Source: Mucilaginibacter pineti (GTDB lineage: Bacteria > Bacteroidota > Bacteroidia > Sphingobacteriales > Sphingobacteriaceae). From it: DNA of 64,000 nt. Of the stretch, positions 1 through 9,004 are shown piece by piece. The stretch's first letter is position 1; each line of letters starts with the position of its first letter. The notes under the pieces are model-generated. The model saw nothing but the letters and a program-made list of their open reading frames with translations, searched no databases and was not told the origin of the DNA. The stretch spans positions 248,001-312,000 of the forward strand of contig NZ_FNAI01000004.1 in NCBI RefSeq assembly GCF_900101875.1, read 5' to 3'. The position numbers were made by a program, and so were the translations under genes.

Positions 1-664
1 ACGGTCAATAAATCCTTCGGGCGTGTTTGCCATTCAGCAGGAGTTTGATGATATTGTGGTAACTCCAATTGAGTTTGCCCGTGATTTGCTGGATCAGCCT
101 GTTGAGGTATCATCACTTGAGCTTACCTATAAAAAGGGTACTAACCTGGCAGCCGTACAAAGTAAAATTGAGGATGCCATTGGCAGCAAGTTCACCGTAA
201 AAAACCGAAAGCAGCAAAACACCGAACTGTATAAAACCCTCACTTTTGAGCGTTGGTCTATTTACATGATACTTACCTTTGTGCTTATTATAGCAATATT
301 TAATATAATTGGCTCGTTAACCATGCTGGTGATTGATAAGCGTAAAGACATTGCCATTTTAAGCGGACTGGGTGCCAATAAACGAATGATACAGGGCATT
401 TTCTTTTTCGAGGGGATGATGATATCGGCTATTGGCTGTATTGCGGGTGTAGTATTGGGACTGGTATTTTGTATTGCGCAGCAACATTATGGCATGATAA
501 AAATGGGTACAAAAACGTCAATAATTGATGCCTACCCTATTGCCATAAAACTATCCGACTTTGGTTTGGTATTTTTAACAGTAGGCGCCATTGCTGTTAT
601 AGCATCAGGAATAAGTGCACGATTAAGTATTAAAGGGCTCGATGAAATCAAACAGGATTTGTAA
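1..664 (+). CDS. ABC transporter permease, FtsX/LolE type (3' part only)
   Basis: The reading frame is open from base 2, so the gene begins left of the window; the GTG at 23 is internal, not a start. About 220 C-terminal residues are visible. They hold the end of a periplasmic (MacB_PCD-like) domain followed by three hydrophobic segments around bases 255-335, 395-480 and 560-625, the usual layout of the FtsX permease domain. The segment ILSGLGANKRMIQGIFFFEG between the first two membrane spans is typical of LolC/LolE permeases. Such proteins pair with an ATPase to move lipoproteins or other substrates from the inner membrane. Location directly upstream of rbfA is common in Bacteroidota. The exact substrate cannot be told. 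Confidence 0.85.
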   Translation, partial: RSINPSGVFAIQQEFDDIVVTPIEFARDLLDQPVEVSSLELTYKKGTNLAAVQSKIEDAIGSKFTVKNRKQQNTELYKTLTFERWSIYMILTFVLIIAIFNIIGSLTMLVIDKRKDIAILSGLGANKRMIQGIFFFEGMMISAIGCIAGVVLGLVFCIAQQHYGMIKMGTKTSIIDAYPIAIKLSDFGLVFLTVGAIAVIASGISARLSIKGLDEIKQDL

Positions 665-674
665 ATTTGTTTAT

Positions 675-1046
675 ATGAGGATAAGGTATATTAAATATTG
701 CGCGCTTGTATTTATTTTTATTGCTGCATGCTCATGTAACCGTAAAGCAGACAAAGGAGATAAACCCACCATTTACAAAGGGCTGTACAGCTTTGGCCCC
801 GAAATAAAGTCATTTAAGGATTGTGACAGCGGCCGTGAGTTTTGGGTTACCGATAGCTCGTCGCAGCTGGAGCTGCAATACTCTCAAATGAACTTCGAAA
901 AACCTTATGAGCCGGTTTATGTTGAGGTAGAGGGTATCAAATCAAAATCGGGCAAGGAGGGTATGGGATCTGAGTATGACAGTACCCTGGTTGTAAAAAA
1001 AGTAGTAAAAATAACAAAAGAGATACCGCAGGATGTTTGTAACTAA
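675..1046 (+). CDS. small lipoprotein, function unknown
   Basis: A 123-residue protein starting at the ATG at 675. An in-frame ATG at 642 lies inside the preceding permease gene and would put extra residues ahead of the signal peptide, so 675 is preferred. The N-terminus has two basic residues, a hydrophobic stretch and a lipobox IAAC-S (Cys19), so it should be a lipid-anchored envelope protein. The mature part contains the pattern SFGPE...F.DC.SG..FWV, which resembles a small OB-like domain seen in NlpE-type and other envelope lipoproteins; this is a weak resemblance. It sits 10 bases after the permease gene and may be cotranscribed with it. Confidence 0.7.
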   Translation: MRIRYIKYCALVFIFIAACSCNRKADKGDKPTIYKGLYSFGPEIKSFKDCDSGREFWVTDSSSQLELQYSQMNFEKPYEPVYVEVEGIKSKSGKEGMGSEYDSTLVVKKVVKITKEIPQDVCN

Positions 1047-1126
1047 GCTTTAATAAAAGCTTTTTATTAATCCCGGTTAAACCAATCAATTTAAACTCAT
1101 CTGCCTAAGTGGCGTAACTAACTATC

Positions 1127-1507
1127 ATGGAATCAAAACGTCAGCAAAAATTTGCCGGAGTAATACAGGAGGACCTTGCCGCCATATTTCAGCGCGAAGG
1201 CATGAACTATTTGCCCAACACACTGGTAACCATAACCAAGGTACGTGTAACACCCGATCTTGCCATCGCCCGCATATTTTTGAGTTTTTTTGGTAATACA
1301 ACCAACGTACAGCAATCCCTGCAAACCATTAAACTGCATGCCTCCGAAATTCGTTATAAATTGGGTGCACGAATCAAAGACCAGGTGCGCATCATCCCTC
1401 AACTTGAATTTTTTGTAGATGATACCAGCGAATACGTTGAGCGTATGGATAAGATCTTTGATAAGATAAGTAAAGAAGAGCGCCAGCCCGATACCGAAGC
1501 CGAATAA
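1127..1507 (+). CDS. rbfA: ribosome-binding factor A
   Basis: A 126-residue protein of the normal RbfA length. The single KH-like domain covers almost all of it: the N-terminal helix QQKFAGVIQEDLAAIFQRE, the strand region TKVRVTPDLAIARIFLSFF, and the C-terminal IRYKLGARIKDQVRIIPQLEF. RbfA binds the 30S subunit and assists 16S rRNA 5'-end maturation, especially in the cold. The M23 peptidase gene starts 10 bases after its stop, suggesting cotranscription. Confidence 0.95.
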   Translation: MESKRQQKFAGVIQEDLAAIFQREGMNYLPNTLVTITKVRVTPDLAIARIFLSFFGNTTNVQQSLQTIKLHASEIRYKLGARIKDQVRIIPQLEFFVDDTSEYVERMDKIFDKISKEERQPDTEAE

Positions 1508-1517
1508 TTTTATCCGG

Positions 1518-2204
1518 ATGGATAAGCACGCGCTGTTAAAAAACTATTTACAAAACAACCCTGCTGCCATTGGCAAAGTGGTTGACTATAAAGCCGGCAC
1601 CGACCGGCTTTTTCCGTTAGAGTTTACCGCAACCAATACCGAACTAACCACCGAAATTATTGCCGATGCCCAAGCATTTAGCAACTGGATTAGTAACAAG
1701 CTAAAAGTCAATAAAGCACGCTACGGCATTGGTGGTTATCTGGAACATCGTACCATTTATGCGGTAAGCGCCCATTTTGATACCGAGGATGAACCCCGCC
1801 GTTTGCACCTCGGGGTTGACATTTGGGGACCAGCCGACACACCCATTTATACCCCATTTGATGGCAAAGTACATAGCTTTCAGGATAACAATAACCTGGG
1901 CGATTATGGCCCCTGCATTATATTAGAACACAGCCTGGATGGATTAACACTGTACAGCCTTTACGGCCACCTGAGTCGCACAAGTCTGGAAACACTAACC
2001 GTTGGCATGCCTGTAAACAAGGATCAGCAAATAGCCACCTTGGGTAACAACATCGAAAACGGCCAATGGCCGCCGCACCTGCATTTTCAACTGATGTTTG
2101 ATATGGAAGGCAAGTGGGGCGATTACCCCGGCGTGTGTAAATATTCGGAGATGGAAAAGTACAAGGCTAATGTGCCCGATCCGGGTTGGGTGCTGGGTTT
2201 TTAA
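1518..2204 (+). CDS. M23 family metallopeptidase (LytM-type)
   Basis: A 228-residue protein with a C-terminal peptidase M23 domain at about residues 95-200. The zinc ligands and catalytic His are visible: H97 and D101 in HLGVDIWG, H151 in YGHLSR, and the HxH pair H187/H189 in PPHLHFQ. Family members cut peptide crosslinks of peptidoglycan, typically next to glycine. No signal peptide or membrane segment is seen, which is odd for a wall hydrolase; either the start lies elsewhere, export is non-classical, or the substrate is cytoplasmic. It begins 10 bases after rbfA. Confidence 0.85.
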   Translation: MDKHALLKNYLQNNPAAIGKVVDYKAGTDRLFPLEFTATNTELTTEIIADAQAFSNWISNKLKVNKARYGIGGYLEHRTIYAVSAHFDTEDEPRRLHLGVDIWGPADTPIYTPFDGKVHSFQDNNNLGDYGPCIILEHSLDGLTLYSLYGHLSRTSLETLTVGMPVNKDQQIATLGNNIENGQWPPHLHFQLMFDMEGKWGDYPGVCKYSEMEKYKANVPDPGWVLGF

Positions 2205-2294
2205 AATTCCGCCAATAATTAATTCTTGCTTATTCGGCCATTTACCCGCAATTCCCTTAAACCTTATTGCAATTTAATTGTCGATATTTATACT

Positions 2295-2966
2295 ATGGTT
2301 AAGCGTTTGTTTATAAGTGTGTTGATGATGGCGGCAACCGCAGGTTATGCCTTCGCCCAGCCGGCATTCAAAGGCGGGCAATCTGCCCTGCTCGATTTTT
2401 TGCGGACCAAGATAGTTTACCCCGAATACTCTCGGCAAAACTGCATAGCAGGTACTATTGATGTTGCCTTTAAGTTAGATAAAGATGGAAAGGTTATTGA
2501 AGCAAAGGTTGCGCAGGGTTTAGGGATCGATCTGGATGATGAGGCGCTGCGCGTTATTAAACTTACATCGGGCAAATGGACGGTACCTGCCGATTATGTG
2601 AGCACTACCAGCATCATACAACCCATACGCTTTGATGCCGACCAAACCCGCTGCGGAACCACCAAAGCGATAGACATGCAAGCAGCCATTAATGATTATA
2701 AAAACCGCCAGGAGCTGGAAAACGCTGTTACCAACTTTTACATTAACAAATACAAGGGTACGGCCGATCTGTCAAAAGAGCCCACCATCATAGCCCTCAA
2801 AAAACAATTGGGCTTTGATGATGAGCTGATAAGCGACATGCTAAAACAAGCCAACGAAAAGCTAAAGCAGCATGATAATGAAGGCGCATGTACCGATTGG
2901 ACCTTTATTCACAACATAGGCAGCGACAAGGCCGATAGCTATATTGCCAAATACTGTACGCAGTAA
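2295..2966 (+). CDS. TonB C-terminal domain protein, secreted
   Basis: A 223-residue protein starting at the ATG at 2295, where a clear signal peptide begins (MVKRLFISVLMM, cleavage near AFAQ). The longer frame from 2226 adds a non-signal leader and is not favoured. Residues about 25-105 match the TonB C-terminal fold: YPEYSRQNCIAGTIDVAF, then DKDGKVIEAKVAQGLG and DDEALRVI. Unlike true TonB there is no N-terminal anchor followed by a Pro-rich linker. Free periplasmic proteins of this type are abundant in Bacteroidota and their partner is generally unknown. The C-terminal 100 residues are helical and unassigned. Confidence 0.8.
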   Translation: MVKRLFISVLMMAATAGYAFAQPAFKGGQSALLDFLRTKIVYPEYSRQNCIAGTIDVAFKLDKDGKVIEAKVAQGLGIDLDDEALRVIKLTSGKWTVPADYVSTTSIIQPIRFDADQTRCGTTKAIDMQAAINDYKNRQELENAVTNFYINKYKGTADLSKEPTIIALKKQLGFDDELISDMLKQANEKLKQHDNEGACTDWTFIHNIGSDKADSYIAKYCTQ

Positions 2967-3015
2967 CAAACCCTGAAAATAGTAACGAAGGAAAATAGGC
3001 TTACAAACAGTGAAC

Positions 3016-3216
3016 TTACGCGGCTACGCTTACCAGCTCAACCTCTTTCAAGGCTAGCAGCATCAAGCGGCCCTGGTATTCTACCCATACATCGGCGAAG
3101 CCATTGCCGTCATAACCTAAAAATTTCATGAATGGGTAGCTGATGTTTAAATTTCTCCACCTTTTACCAATGTACTTAAGTAACTGTCCACGTTTTAAAG
3201 TTGTGTGCTTTGCCAT
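3016..3216 (-). CDS. small conserved hypothetical protein
   Basis: A 66-residue protein read from the ATG at 3216 (MAKHTTLKRGQ). A longer frame to 3261 adds a leader without features. The sequence is basic at the N-terminus, then aromatic, with KYIGKRWRN and DVWVEYQGRLMLLALKEVE. It looks like a compact beta-rich domain, perhaps SH3-like, but I do not recognise a family. There are no membrane segments. Its upstream region (3289-3341) carries short inverted repeats (ACAAAC/GTTTGT and TTAACGG/CCGTTAA) that could be operator-like. Confidence 0.6.
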   Translation of the reverse strand: MAKHTTLKRGQLLKYIGKRWRNLNISYPFMKFLGYDGNGFADVWVEYQGRLMLLALKEVELVSVAA

Positions 3217-3376
3217 AAGTTTTAGTTTTAAAGTGAAACAATAAGCTAAGTTAATTAACATTAGCGATAATTTTTAACCGATTAGAAAACAAACTTTCGT
3301 TTGTATCGTGTTTATTACATTAACGGCAGTGTATCCGTTAACTCTTATATTGAACTGTCAATATACAAAACTTTTG

Positions 3377-4513
3377 TTATTTATCCTTGCACCTTTCAAT
3401 TACTTCCAAGTAATAAGCCTCATAAATTGGCAGTATGGTAGATAGGTCGAACTCCTTAGCACGGGCCAGGGCATTCTCTTTAAAAGTTTCCAATCGGGCC
3501 TCGTCTTCAAGTATATAGATAGAGCGTTCGGCCATGCCGTCAACATCGCCAATATCACGCAGAAAACCGGTAAGGCCATCAACATTAAGCTCAGGCAAAC
3601 CGCCTGCATTGGTACTTATTACCGGCACTTTACAAGCCATAGCTTCCAAAGCTGCCAAACCAAAACTTTCTGATTGCGATGGCATCAGGAACAAATCAGC
3701 AACAGAAAGAATTTCTTCAATAGCATCCTGCTTACCCAAAAAGCGCACATTTTCGGTAACACCCAAATCGCGGCAAAGCTGCTCGCAGCCCGAGCGTTCG
3801 GGACCATCGCCCACCATCAATAATTTCGATGGGATCTTTTTAACCACTTTGGCAAATATCTTTATCACATCCTCGGTACGTTTTACCTTACGGAAGTTGG
3901 AGGTATGCACCAGTATTTTTTCGCCCGATGGAGCAATGGCTTTTTTGAAATGATCTTTTGCTTTAAGACTAAAGCGCGTAAGATCAATAAAGTTGGGAAT
4001 CACACGTATTTCGTTCTCTATTTCAAAAAACTTAAAAGTATCCTCCCTCAGATTTTCAGATACGGCAGTGACACCATCTGATTTATTGATGGAGAAGGTA
4101 ACCACTGGTTTAAACGTACGATCTTTACCCACAAGGGTAATATCGGTACCGTGCAGGGTGGTAACTACGGGGATATAAATGCCGTAGGTCATTAATATTT
4201 GCTTGGCCATAAAAGCCGCCGAGGCATGTGGTATGGCGTAATGAACGTGCAGCAGATCGAGTTTTTCGTGCCTTACCACATCCACCAGCCGGCTGGCCAG
4301 GGCCAGTTCATACGGCGGAAAATCAAACAGGGGATAATTATTTACCGACACCTCGTGGTAAAACAAATTTTCGGAAAACAGATCTAACCGGGCCGGTTGA
4401 TTATAGGTTACAAAGTGAACCTGGTGACCGCGGTCGGCAAGGGCCTTGCCCAATTCAGTGGCAACAACTCCGCTTCCGCCGAATGTTGGATAACAAACGA
4501 TTCCGATTTTCAT
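3377..4513 (-). CDS. bshA: N-acetyl-alpha-D-glucosaminyl L-malate synthase
   Basis: A 378-residue GT4-family glycosyltransferase of the typical BshA length. It transfers GlcNAc from UDP-GlcNAc to L-malate, the first step of bacillithiol synthesis. BshA marks include the N-terminal MKIGIVCYPTFGGSGVVATE, HYAIPHASAA, TTLHGTDITLVG, and the nucleotide-sugar site SESFGLAALEAMACKVPV with the GT4 E-x7-E pair. The ATG at 4513 starts right at the first beta strand. The other bsh genes are not in this window. No terminator is obvious after its stop. Confidence 0.93.
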   Translation of the reverse strand: MKIGIVCYPTFGGSGVVATELGKALADRGHQVHFVTYNQPARLDLFSENLFYHEVSVNNYPLFDFPPYELALASRLVDVVRHEKLDLLHVHYAIPHASAAFMAKQILMTYGIYIPVVTTLHGTDITLVGKDRTFKPVVTFSINKSDGVTAVSENLREDTFKFFEIENEIRVIPNFIDLTRFSLKAKDHFKKAIAPSGEKILVHTSNFRKVKRTEDVIKIFAKVVKKIPSKLLMVGDGPERSGCEQLCRDLGVTENVRFLGKQDAIEEILSVADLFLMPSQSESFGLAALEAMACKVPVISTNAGGLPELNVDGLTGFLRDIGDVDGMAERSIYILEDEARLETFKENALARAKEFDLSTILPIYEAYYLEVIERCKDK

Positions 4514-4723
4514 TAAGCTAATTTTATCTTTAAAGCTAACAGATATACCGGGGGCAATTTTTTGGTGATTCTTCGGCGGGATGCCCCCTGCTATTCCATT
4601 AAATGTTTTATAATGCGCTGCAAGTTTAACAGCAATTTATGGCAAATGTGTTAACACTGTGTAAAATGATTTAACTTCGTTAACCCGCATATTTGGGTGA
4701 TCTATCTACAAACTATCAAGGCG

Positions 4724-5147
4724 ATGGAAAACACTATCAATTTACAAATCAACGGCATACAGCACATTGGCATCCCGGTTACCAACGTTGTTGCGTCGCA
4801 GCAATTTTACGAAAGACTGGGCTTTATTAACACGATGGAACGGCCCTTTGACCACAATGGCGAAAAAGGCACGTGCATAATGATGCAACGTGGCAACATG
4901 ATCCTTGAACTTTACCAGTTTCCAGAAAGTGCGCTCGGCGACATCCGAAGCCGCAAAGATGGCCATGTAGATCATGTTGCCTTTGACGTAAGCGATATCA
5001 ACGAAACTTTCAAAGTGATAAGCGAAGCCGGCTTCAACGTGCTGGAACCCGAGCCTGTTTTTCTGCAATTTTGGAAAAACGGCTGTAAGTATTTTTAATA
5101 TTACAGGACCGGATGGGGAGCGATTGGAATTTAACCAGCTATTGTGA
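4724..5147 (+). pseudogene. VOC family (glyoxalase-like) protein gene with a C-terminal frameshift
   Basis: From the ATG at 4724 the frame encodes a VOC-fold protein and stops at 5096-5098 after GCKYF. If one T is removed from the T5 run at 5091-5095 the protein continues as NITGPDGERLEFNQLL and ends at a TGA at 5145-5147. That tail is the classic VOC ending and carries the fourth metal ligand (Glu in LEF). The other ligands remain: His in QHIGIPV, Glu in LELYQ, His in VDHVAF. So the gene as read loses part of its metal site. The cause could be a real mutation, a sequencing error in a homopolymer, or slippage. The substrate is unknown. The in-frame GTG at 4697 is a less likely start. Confidence 0.8.
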
Positions 5148-5179
5148 TTTATTTTACACGCACCAACTCCCCCCTCGCG

Positions 5180-5282
5180 CGGGTTTAGCGCAGCGTAACC
5201 CGTGTGAAAGCAGGGCATAAGCTTCCAGCTTATCCTGCGGCTGAAAGCCGCAACCATGCTAAGTCACGGGCTGAAAAGCCCG
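5180..5282. repeat. cluster of short palindromic hairpins
   Basis: This 160-base gap between the convergent VOC and serine hydrolase genes is filled with hairpins: CGGGTT/AACCCG (5180-5185/5197-5202), ATAAGCT/AGCTTAT (5217-5223/5227-5233) with an outer CAGG/CCTG, TGCGGCT-gaa-AGCCGCA (5236-5252), and CGGGCT-gaaa-AGCCCG (5267-5282). The last two share a GGCTGAAA(A)GCC core, suggesting an interspersed REP-like repeat rather than a simple terminator. There is no T run next to the stems. Confidence 0.65.
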
Positions 5283-5310
5283 CGCCAGTAAAAAACTCCG
5301 AAACCCGAAA

Positions 5311-7131
5311 TCAAATTCCCTTGCTTATCGCCTCATAAACCACATCCATTATCCGTGGCCTGATGTTGAGGCTGGATAGTTTGTTACTGGAGGCCGATGG
5401 GTTTACCCGGTTTGATAAAAATATATACACCAGGTTAAAACGTGGATCAACCCAAACGCAGGTACCGGTAAAGCCGGTGTGCCCGTAGGTTTGCTCCGAT
5501 GCCAGGCGCGATGGATAATGGCGCTCGGCAATAGGGTCCCATCTGTCAAAACCCAAACCGCGCCTGCTTACGGCCGATTGCTTGGAGGTGAACAGATCAA
5601 TCACTTCAGGTTTAAAATATTGCTTGCCGCCGTAGGTACCCCGGTTAAGCAGCATCTGGTAAAGTATGGCCACATCATTGGCGCTGCCAAATAAACCCGC
5701 ATGACCGGCAACGCCTCCCATAAGGGCAGCAGTCGGGTCGTGCACGTAACCATCAAGCAGGCTACGACGATATTCCTGATCATTTTCGGTTGGTACTATC
5801 TGCGCGGCATTGAAGCGGTATAGCGGTAAAAATCCGGCAGTCTGCATCCCCAGCGGATTATAGAATTGTTGCTGTACATATACGTTTTCGGGGATGGAGG
5901 TAATGTTTTCTACTACTTCCTTCATAAATAGCATACTCACATCACTATACACATACTGGCCGCGGGTGCGCAGCGGCGAGTTCAGCATTTCGGGCAGCAT
6001 TACATCCTTATAATAGTTGGCCCGTAAAAAATAATGCTCGGATACTTTTGTTGGATAAGCAGCCGATGAATCGGTGCTATGATCAGTTGGCTTTACTTTT
6101 TCAAAGCTCTGAATATCGGGGATCAATCCTGCCTGGTGCAGCAGCAGTTCGCTTATCTTAATATCGTTCTTGTTACTTTTTTTAGCCAGCGGAACATAAT
6201 CGCCAATAGTATTTTCCAGGCTTAGCTTTCCCTGGTCGGTAAGGGCCATAGCCTCTATGGTGGTAGCCGATATTTTGGTCATAGATGCCAGGTCGAAGAT
6301 ATCGGTTATCTTATCGGGCACCTGCGTATCGTAGGTATGGTTACCATAAGCCTTATTGAAGATCACCTTACCGTCTTTAGCCACCAAAACAACGCAGCCG
6401 GGAGTGGCGTGTTGGGCAATGGCTTCGCGGGCAATGTTATCTATGCTTGCCAGGTCGCTGGCGTTGATGTTGGCCTCTTCGGGCACTGTGTATTGCAGCC
6501 TTGTTTTATCAGTAATAAAACCCATACCCGATGCAAATTGCGGCGAATAAGTTTTAGTAAGTTTTTGCGTAATAGGCAAGCCGCCAAAAACAGCCTGCGC
6601 AGCATAATACGCCGATACCGGCGAAATCCGCTCGCTCCAGATAATTGGTGCGCTGATATTGGTAAGTTTACCAAACACCGTGCCTGCGCCAAATACTGCA
6701 ACTATTACATTCTTTAGTTTTTGGTTCCCGTTAATAAAATCTGCCAGCTGCGGATTATTCAGATCGGCTTCGTTTAATTGTATAATGATGGTATTATACC
6801 ACATCAAATCGGCAGATAGATCGTTAAGGGTCTTGGCGCCTGTATAAACATTACCGTCAAAGGTTTGCACCTTGCTGTATTTGTTAAGCAGGCTATCAAA
6901 AGCAGTGGTATATTGGTTGCTGAAATGAACGCTGGCTATTTTAAGCTGATCGAGATTTTGCAGCGGAATAAGGTATTTACTGTTATTGAGTAACACGGTT
7001 GAGTGTTCAACCAACCGCTCTTCTGCAATGTAATTTTTACCGGTAAGGGGCGGGTTTTGCGCACAAGCCGTATTAAATATTGAAAAACCCAACAACACAA
7101 AAGCAACACTGCCCCACTTACTTTTTATCAT
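5311..7131 (-). CDS. serine hydrolase: GH3 C-terminal-like domain fused to a class C beta-lactamase-fold domain
   Basis: A 606-residue exported protein (signal peptide about residues 1-24, ending TACAQ). Residues about 40-200 resemble the C-terminal domain of GH3 beta-glucosaminidases (STVLLNNSKYLIPLQNL). Residues about 225-600 are a beta-lactamase/PBP-like domain with the nucleophile motif SMTK (Ser283, Lys286), a YSD at the YxN position, and HTGFTG in place of KTG. The GH3 catalytic barrel that precedes these two domains in longer homologues is absent. It is likely a periplasmic or surface amidase/esterase acting on cell-wall material (inference). Its start overlaps the end of the upstream amidohydrolase gene by 14 bases, so the two form an operon. 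Confidence 0.85.
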   Translation of the reverse strand: MIKSKWGSVAFVLLGFSIFNTACAQNPPLTGKNYIAEERLVEHSTVLLNNSKYLIPLQNLDQLKIASVHFSNQYTTAFDSLLNKYSKVQTFDGNVYTGAKTLNDLSADLMWYNTIIIQLNEADLNNPQLADFINGNQKLKNVIVAVFGAGTVFGKLTNISAPIIWSERISPVSAYYAAQAVFGGLPITQKLTKTYSPQFASGMGFITDKTRLQYTVPEEANINASDLASIDNIAREAIAQHATPGCVVLVAKDGKVIFNKAYGNHTYDTQVPDKITDIFDLASMTKISATTIEAMALTDQGKLSLENTIGDYVPLAKKSNKNDIKISELLLHQAGLIPDIQSFEKVKPTDHSTDSSAAYPTKVSEHYFLRANYYKDVMLPEMLNSPLRTRGQYVYSDVSMLFMKEVVENITSIPENVYVQQQFYNPLGMQTAGFLPLYRFNAAQIVPTENDQEYRRSLLDGYVHDPTAALMGGVAGHAGLFGSANDVAILYQMLLNRGTYGGKQYFKPEVIDLFTSKQSAVSRRGLGFDRWDPIAERHYPSRLASEQTYGHTGFTGTCVWVDPRFNLVYIFLSNRVNPSASSNKLSSLNIRPRIMDVVYEAISKGI

Positions 7132-8749
7132 ATACTTTTACTCCGTTTATATAAGTTTTGATCACTTTTACATTTGGCAGATCAGCGCCTTTTGCTTTCA
7201 TAATATCTTTATCCAGCAGCACAAAATCGGCATATTTACCGGGTTCGATGCTCCCTTTTTCCTTTTCTTCAAAGTTGGCTTTGGCTGCCCAAATAGTCAT
7301 CCCCTTGAGGGCTTCGGTACGACTAAGCGCGTTCTCCATCTGGAAACCGCCGGCAGGATATCCCTTGCGGTCCTTACGTTCAACTGCTGCATAAAACGTG
7401 TACATGGGGTTAATATTCTCCACCGGAAAATCGGTACCCAGGGGCAACCAGCCATTCTGACCTAATAATTTTTTGTAAGCATAGGCCGATTTCAGGCGCT
7501 CTTTACCCAGTCGCTTGCCCGCCCAATACATATCTGATGTGGCATGTGTAGGCTGCACTGATGGAATGATGCTATTATCGCCAAAATATTTTACATCTTC
7601 CGGCGATACCACCTGCGCATGTTCAATACGCCAGCGGCGATCGTTTTTACCTTTCAATACGCTGGCATAAATTTTAAGCATAACGCGGTTTGCCGAATCG
7701 CCAATGGCATGGGTACACATCTGGAATCCTTTGTCATATATCAATTTGGCAACCTGCTCAAAGTGGGCCTGGCTACTTAGCAAAAAGCCTTTTTTGTTTG
7801 TTGAATCAGTATAGGGTTTGAGCAACGCAGCCCCGTATGATCCCAGTGCGCCATCGGCATAAACTTTAAACGCCCTTACATTTAAACCGGGAGTTTTATA
7901 AACGCCGTGTTTAAAAAGGTATTCGTAGTTCTCCTGCCTGTCGGCCAGCATCATGTAAATGCGCATTTTTAAGGAGCCTTTATGCTGCAGATCGGCAATG
8001 GTGCTGATCATGGCATAAGGCAGGCCGCAATCATCAACGGTAGTTAACCCTACAGCAAAGCAATTTTGTTGTGCCGATAGCAGCGCATTTTCTACCATCG
8101 GCGCGGGAGGCTCTGGTATTTTGCGGGTTACTATGCCCACCGCGTTATCAACCAGTACGCCGGTAAGCTTGCCCTTAATAGTTTCAATTTGGCCACCGTT
8201 AATAGTTTGACCTGGTTTTACGCCTGCAATATTAAGCGCGGCCTGGTTGGCAATAACCGCATGGCCATCAACCCGGCTCAGTATAACCGGCCTCACCGGA
8301 AACAGCGAATCGAGCTTGGCCTTATCCGGAAACTCCTCTTTTGCCCAATCGTTCTGATCCCAGCCGTTGCCAATGATCCAGCCATCAGGGTTGCGGGTTG
8401 AGTACGCACTTACAGAGTCTATGATCTCGCCCCAGCTTTTGGTACCCACCAGGTTAACCTCCTGCAAGCCCATACCGTACTCATAAAAGTGCGCATGCGC
8501 GTCAATAAAACCGGGATATACGGCGGCACCGTTGGCATCTAAAACCTCACGGGCAAAATATTTTTGCTCCAGCGTATCGGCATTTCCAACCGCTAAAATT
8601 TTACCACCACTTACCACGAAGGCGTTAGCGGTGCTAAAGTTACTGTCCACCGTATAAACAACGGCGTTTTTAACCAGCAGATCAGCATTATATTCTTTTT
8701 GTTTGCAGGCCGCGGCCAAAAGCAACAGCACTGGCAATAATTTTTTCAT
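7118..8749 (-). CDS. amidohydrolase family 3 lipoprotein (YtcJ-like)
   Basis: A 543-residue protein starting at the ATG at 8749, where a lipoprotein signal begins (lipobox AAAC, MKKLLPVLLLLAAAC). The frame extends to 8821 but that leader has no signal character. Metal-site motifs of the amidohydrolase fold are in order: GFIDAHAHFYEYG (HxH), ADGALGSYGAAL, CTHAIGDSAN, RIEHAQ and LGTDFPVE. YtcJ-like enzymes hydrolyse amides or imides; the substrate is not known. The lipid anchor puts it at the cell envelope. It is the first gene of a two-gene operon with the serine hydrolase. Confidence 0.9.
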   Translation of the reverse strand: MKKLLPVLLLLAAACKQKEYNADLLVKNAVVYTVDSNFSTANAFVVSGGKILAVGNADTLEQKYFAREVLDANGAAVYPGFIDAHAHFYEYGMGLQEVNLVGTKSWGEIIDSVSAYSTRNPDGWIIGNGWDQNDWAKEEFPDKAKLDSLFPVRPVILSRVDGHAVIANQAALNIAGVKPGQTINGGQIETIKGKLTGVLVDNAVGIVTRKIPEPPAPMVENALLSAQQNCFAVGLTTVDDCGLPYAMISTIADLQHKGSLKMRIYMMLADRQENYEYLFKHGVYKTPGLNVRAFKVYADGALGSYGAALLKPYTDSTNKKGFLLSSQAHFEQVAKLIYDKGFQMCTHAIGDSANRVMLKIYASVLKGKNDRRWRIEHAQVVSPEDVKYFGDNSIIPSVQPTHATSDMYWAGKRLGKERLKSAYAYKKLLGQNGWLPLGTDFPVENINPMYTFYAAVERKDRKGYPAGGFQMENALSRTEALKGMTIWAAKANFEEKEKGSIEPGKYADFVLLDKDIMKAKGADLPNVKVIKTYINGVKVYDKK

Positions 8750-9004
8750 AAAGTAGATTTTTTGTGGGACGATGGAATAAAGAGTAAAGAACAAGGAACA
8801 ACGATAATAGTGCGAAGGCAAAAGACAGTAAATCTATGAGTTGTCCTTTTTATATCATCTTTATCCCTATTATTTGTTCTATTATACTTATTCTTTGCTC
8901 CGTGTTGTTATCATCCTGTACATATACAATTACCAAATCATAAAGTTATGCCTTCAAATATTTAATTTAGCATCGAAAACGAAATTGAAGGGAATTTTTT
9001 TAAA

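Noticed and set aside
23..25. GTG as the start of the first gene
   Set aside because: The frame is open to the window edge and the residues before it continue a periplasmic domain, so the gene is truncated by the window.
4742..5257. 171-codon minus-strand ORF
   Set aside because: Antisense to the VOC gene, whose frame carries clear family motifs; the ORF also runs through the hairpin cluster.
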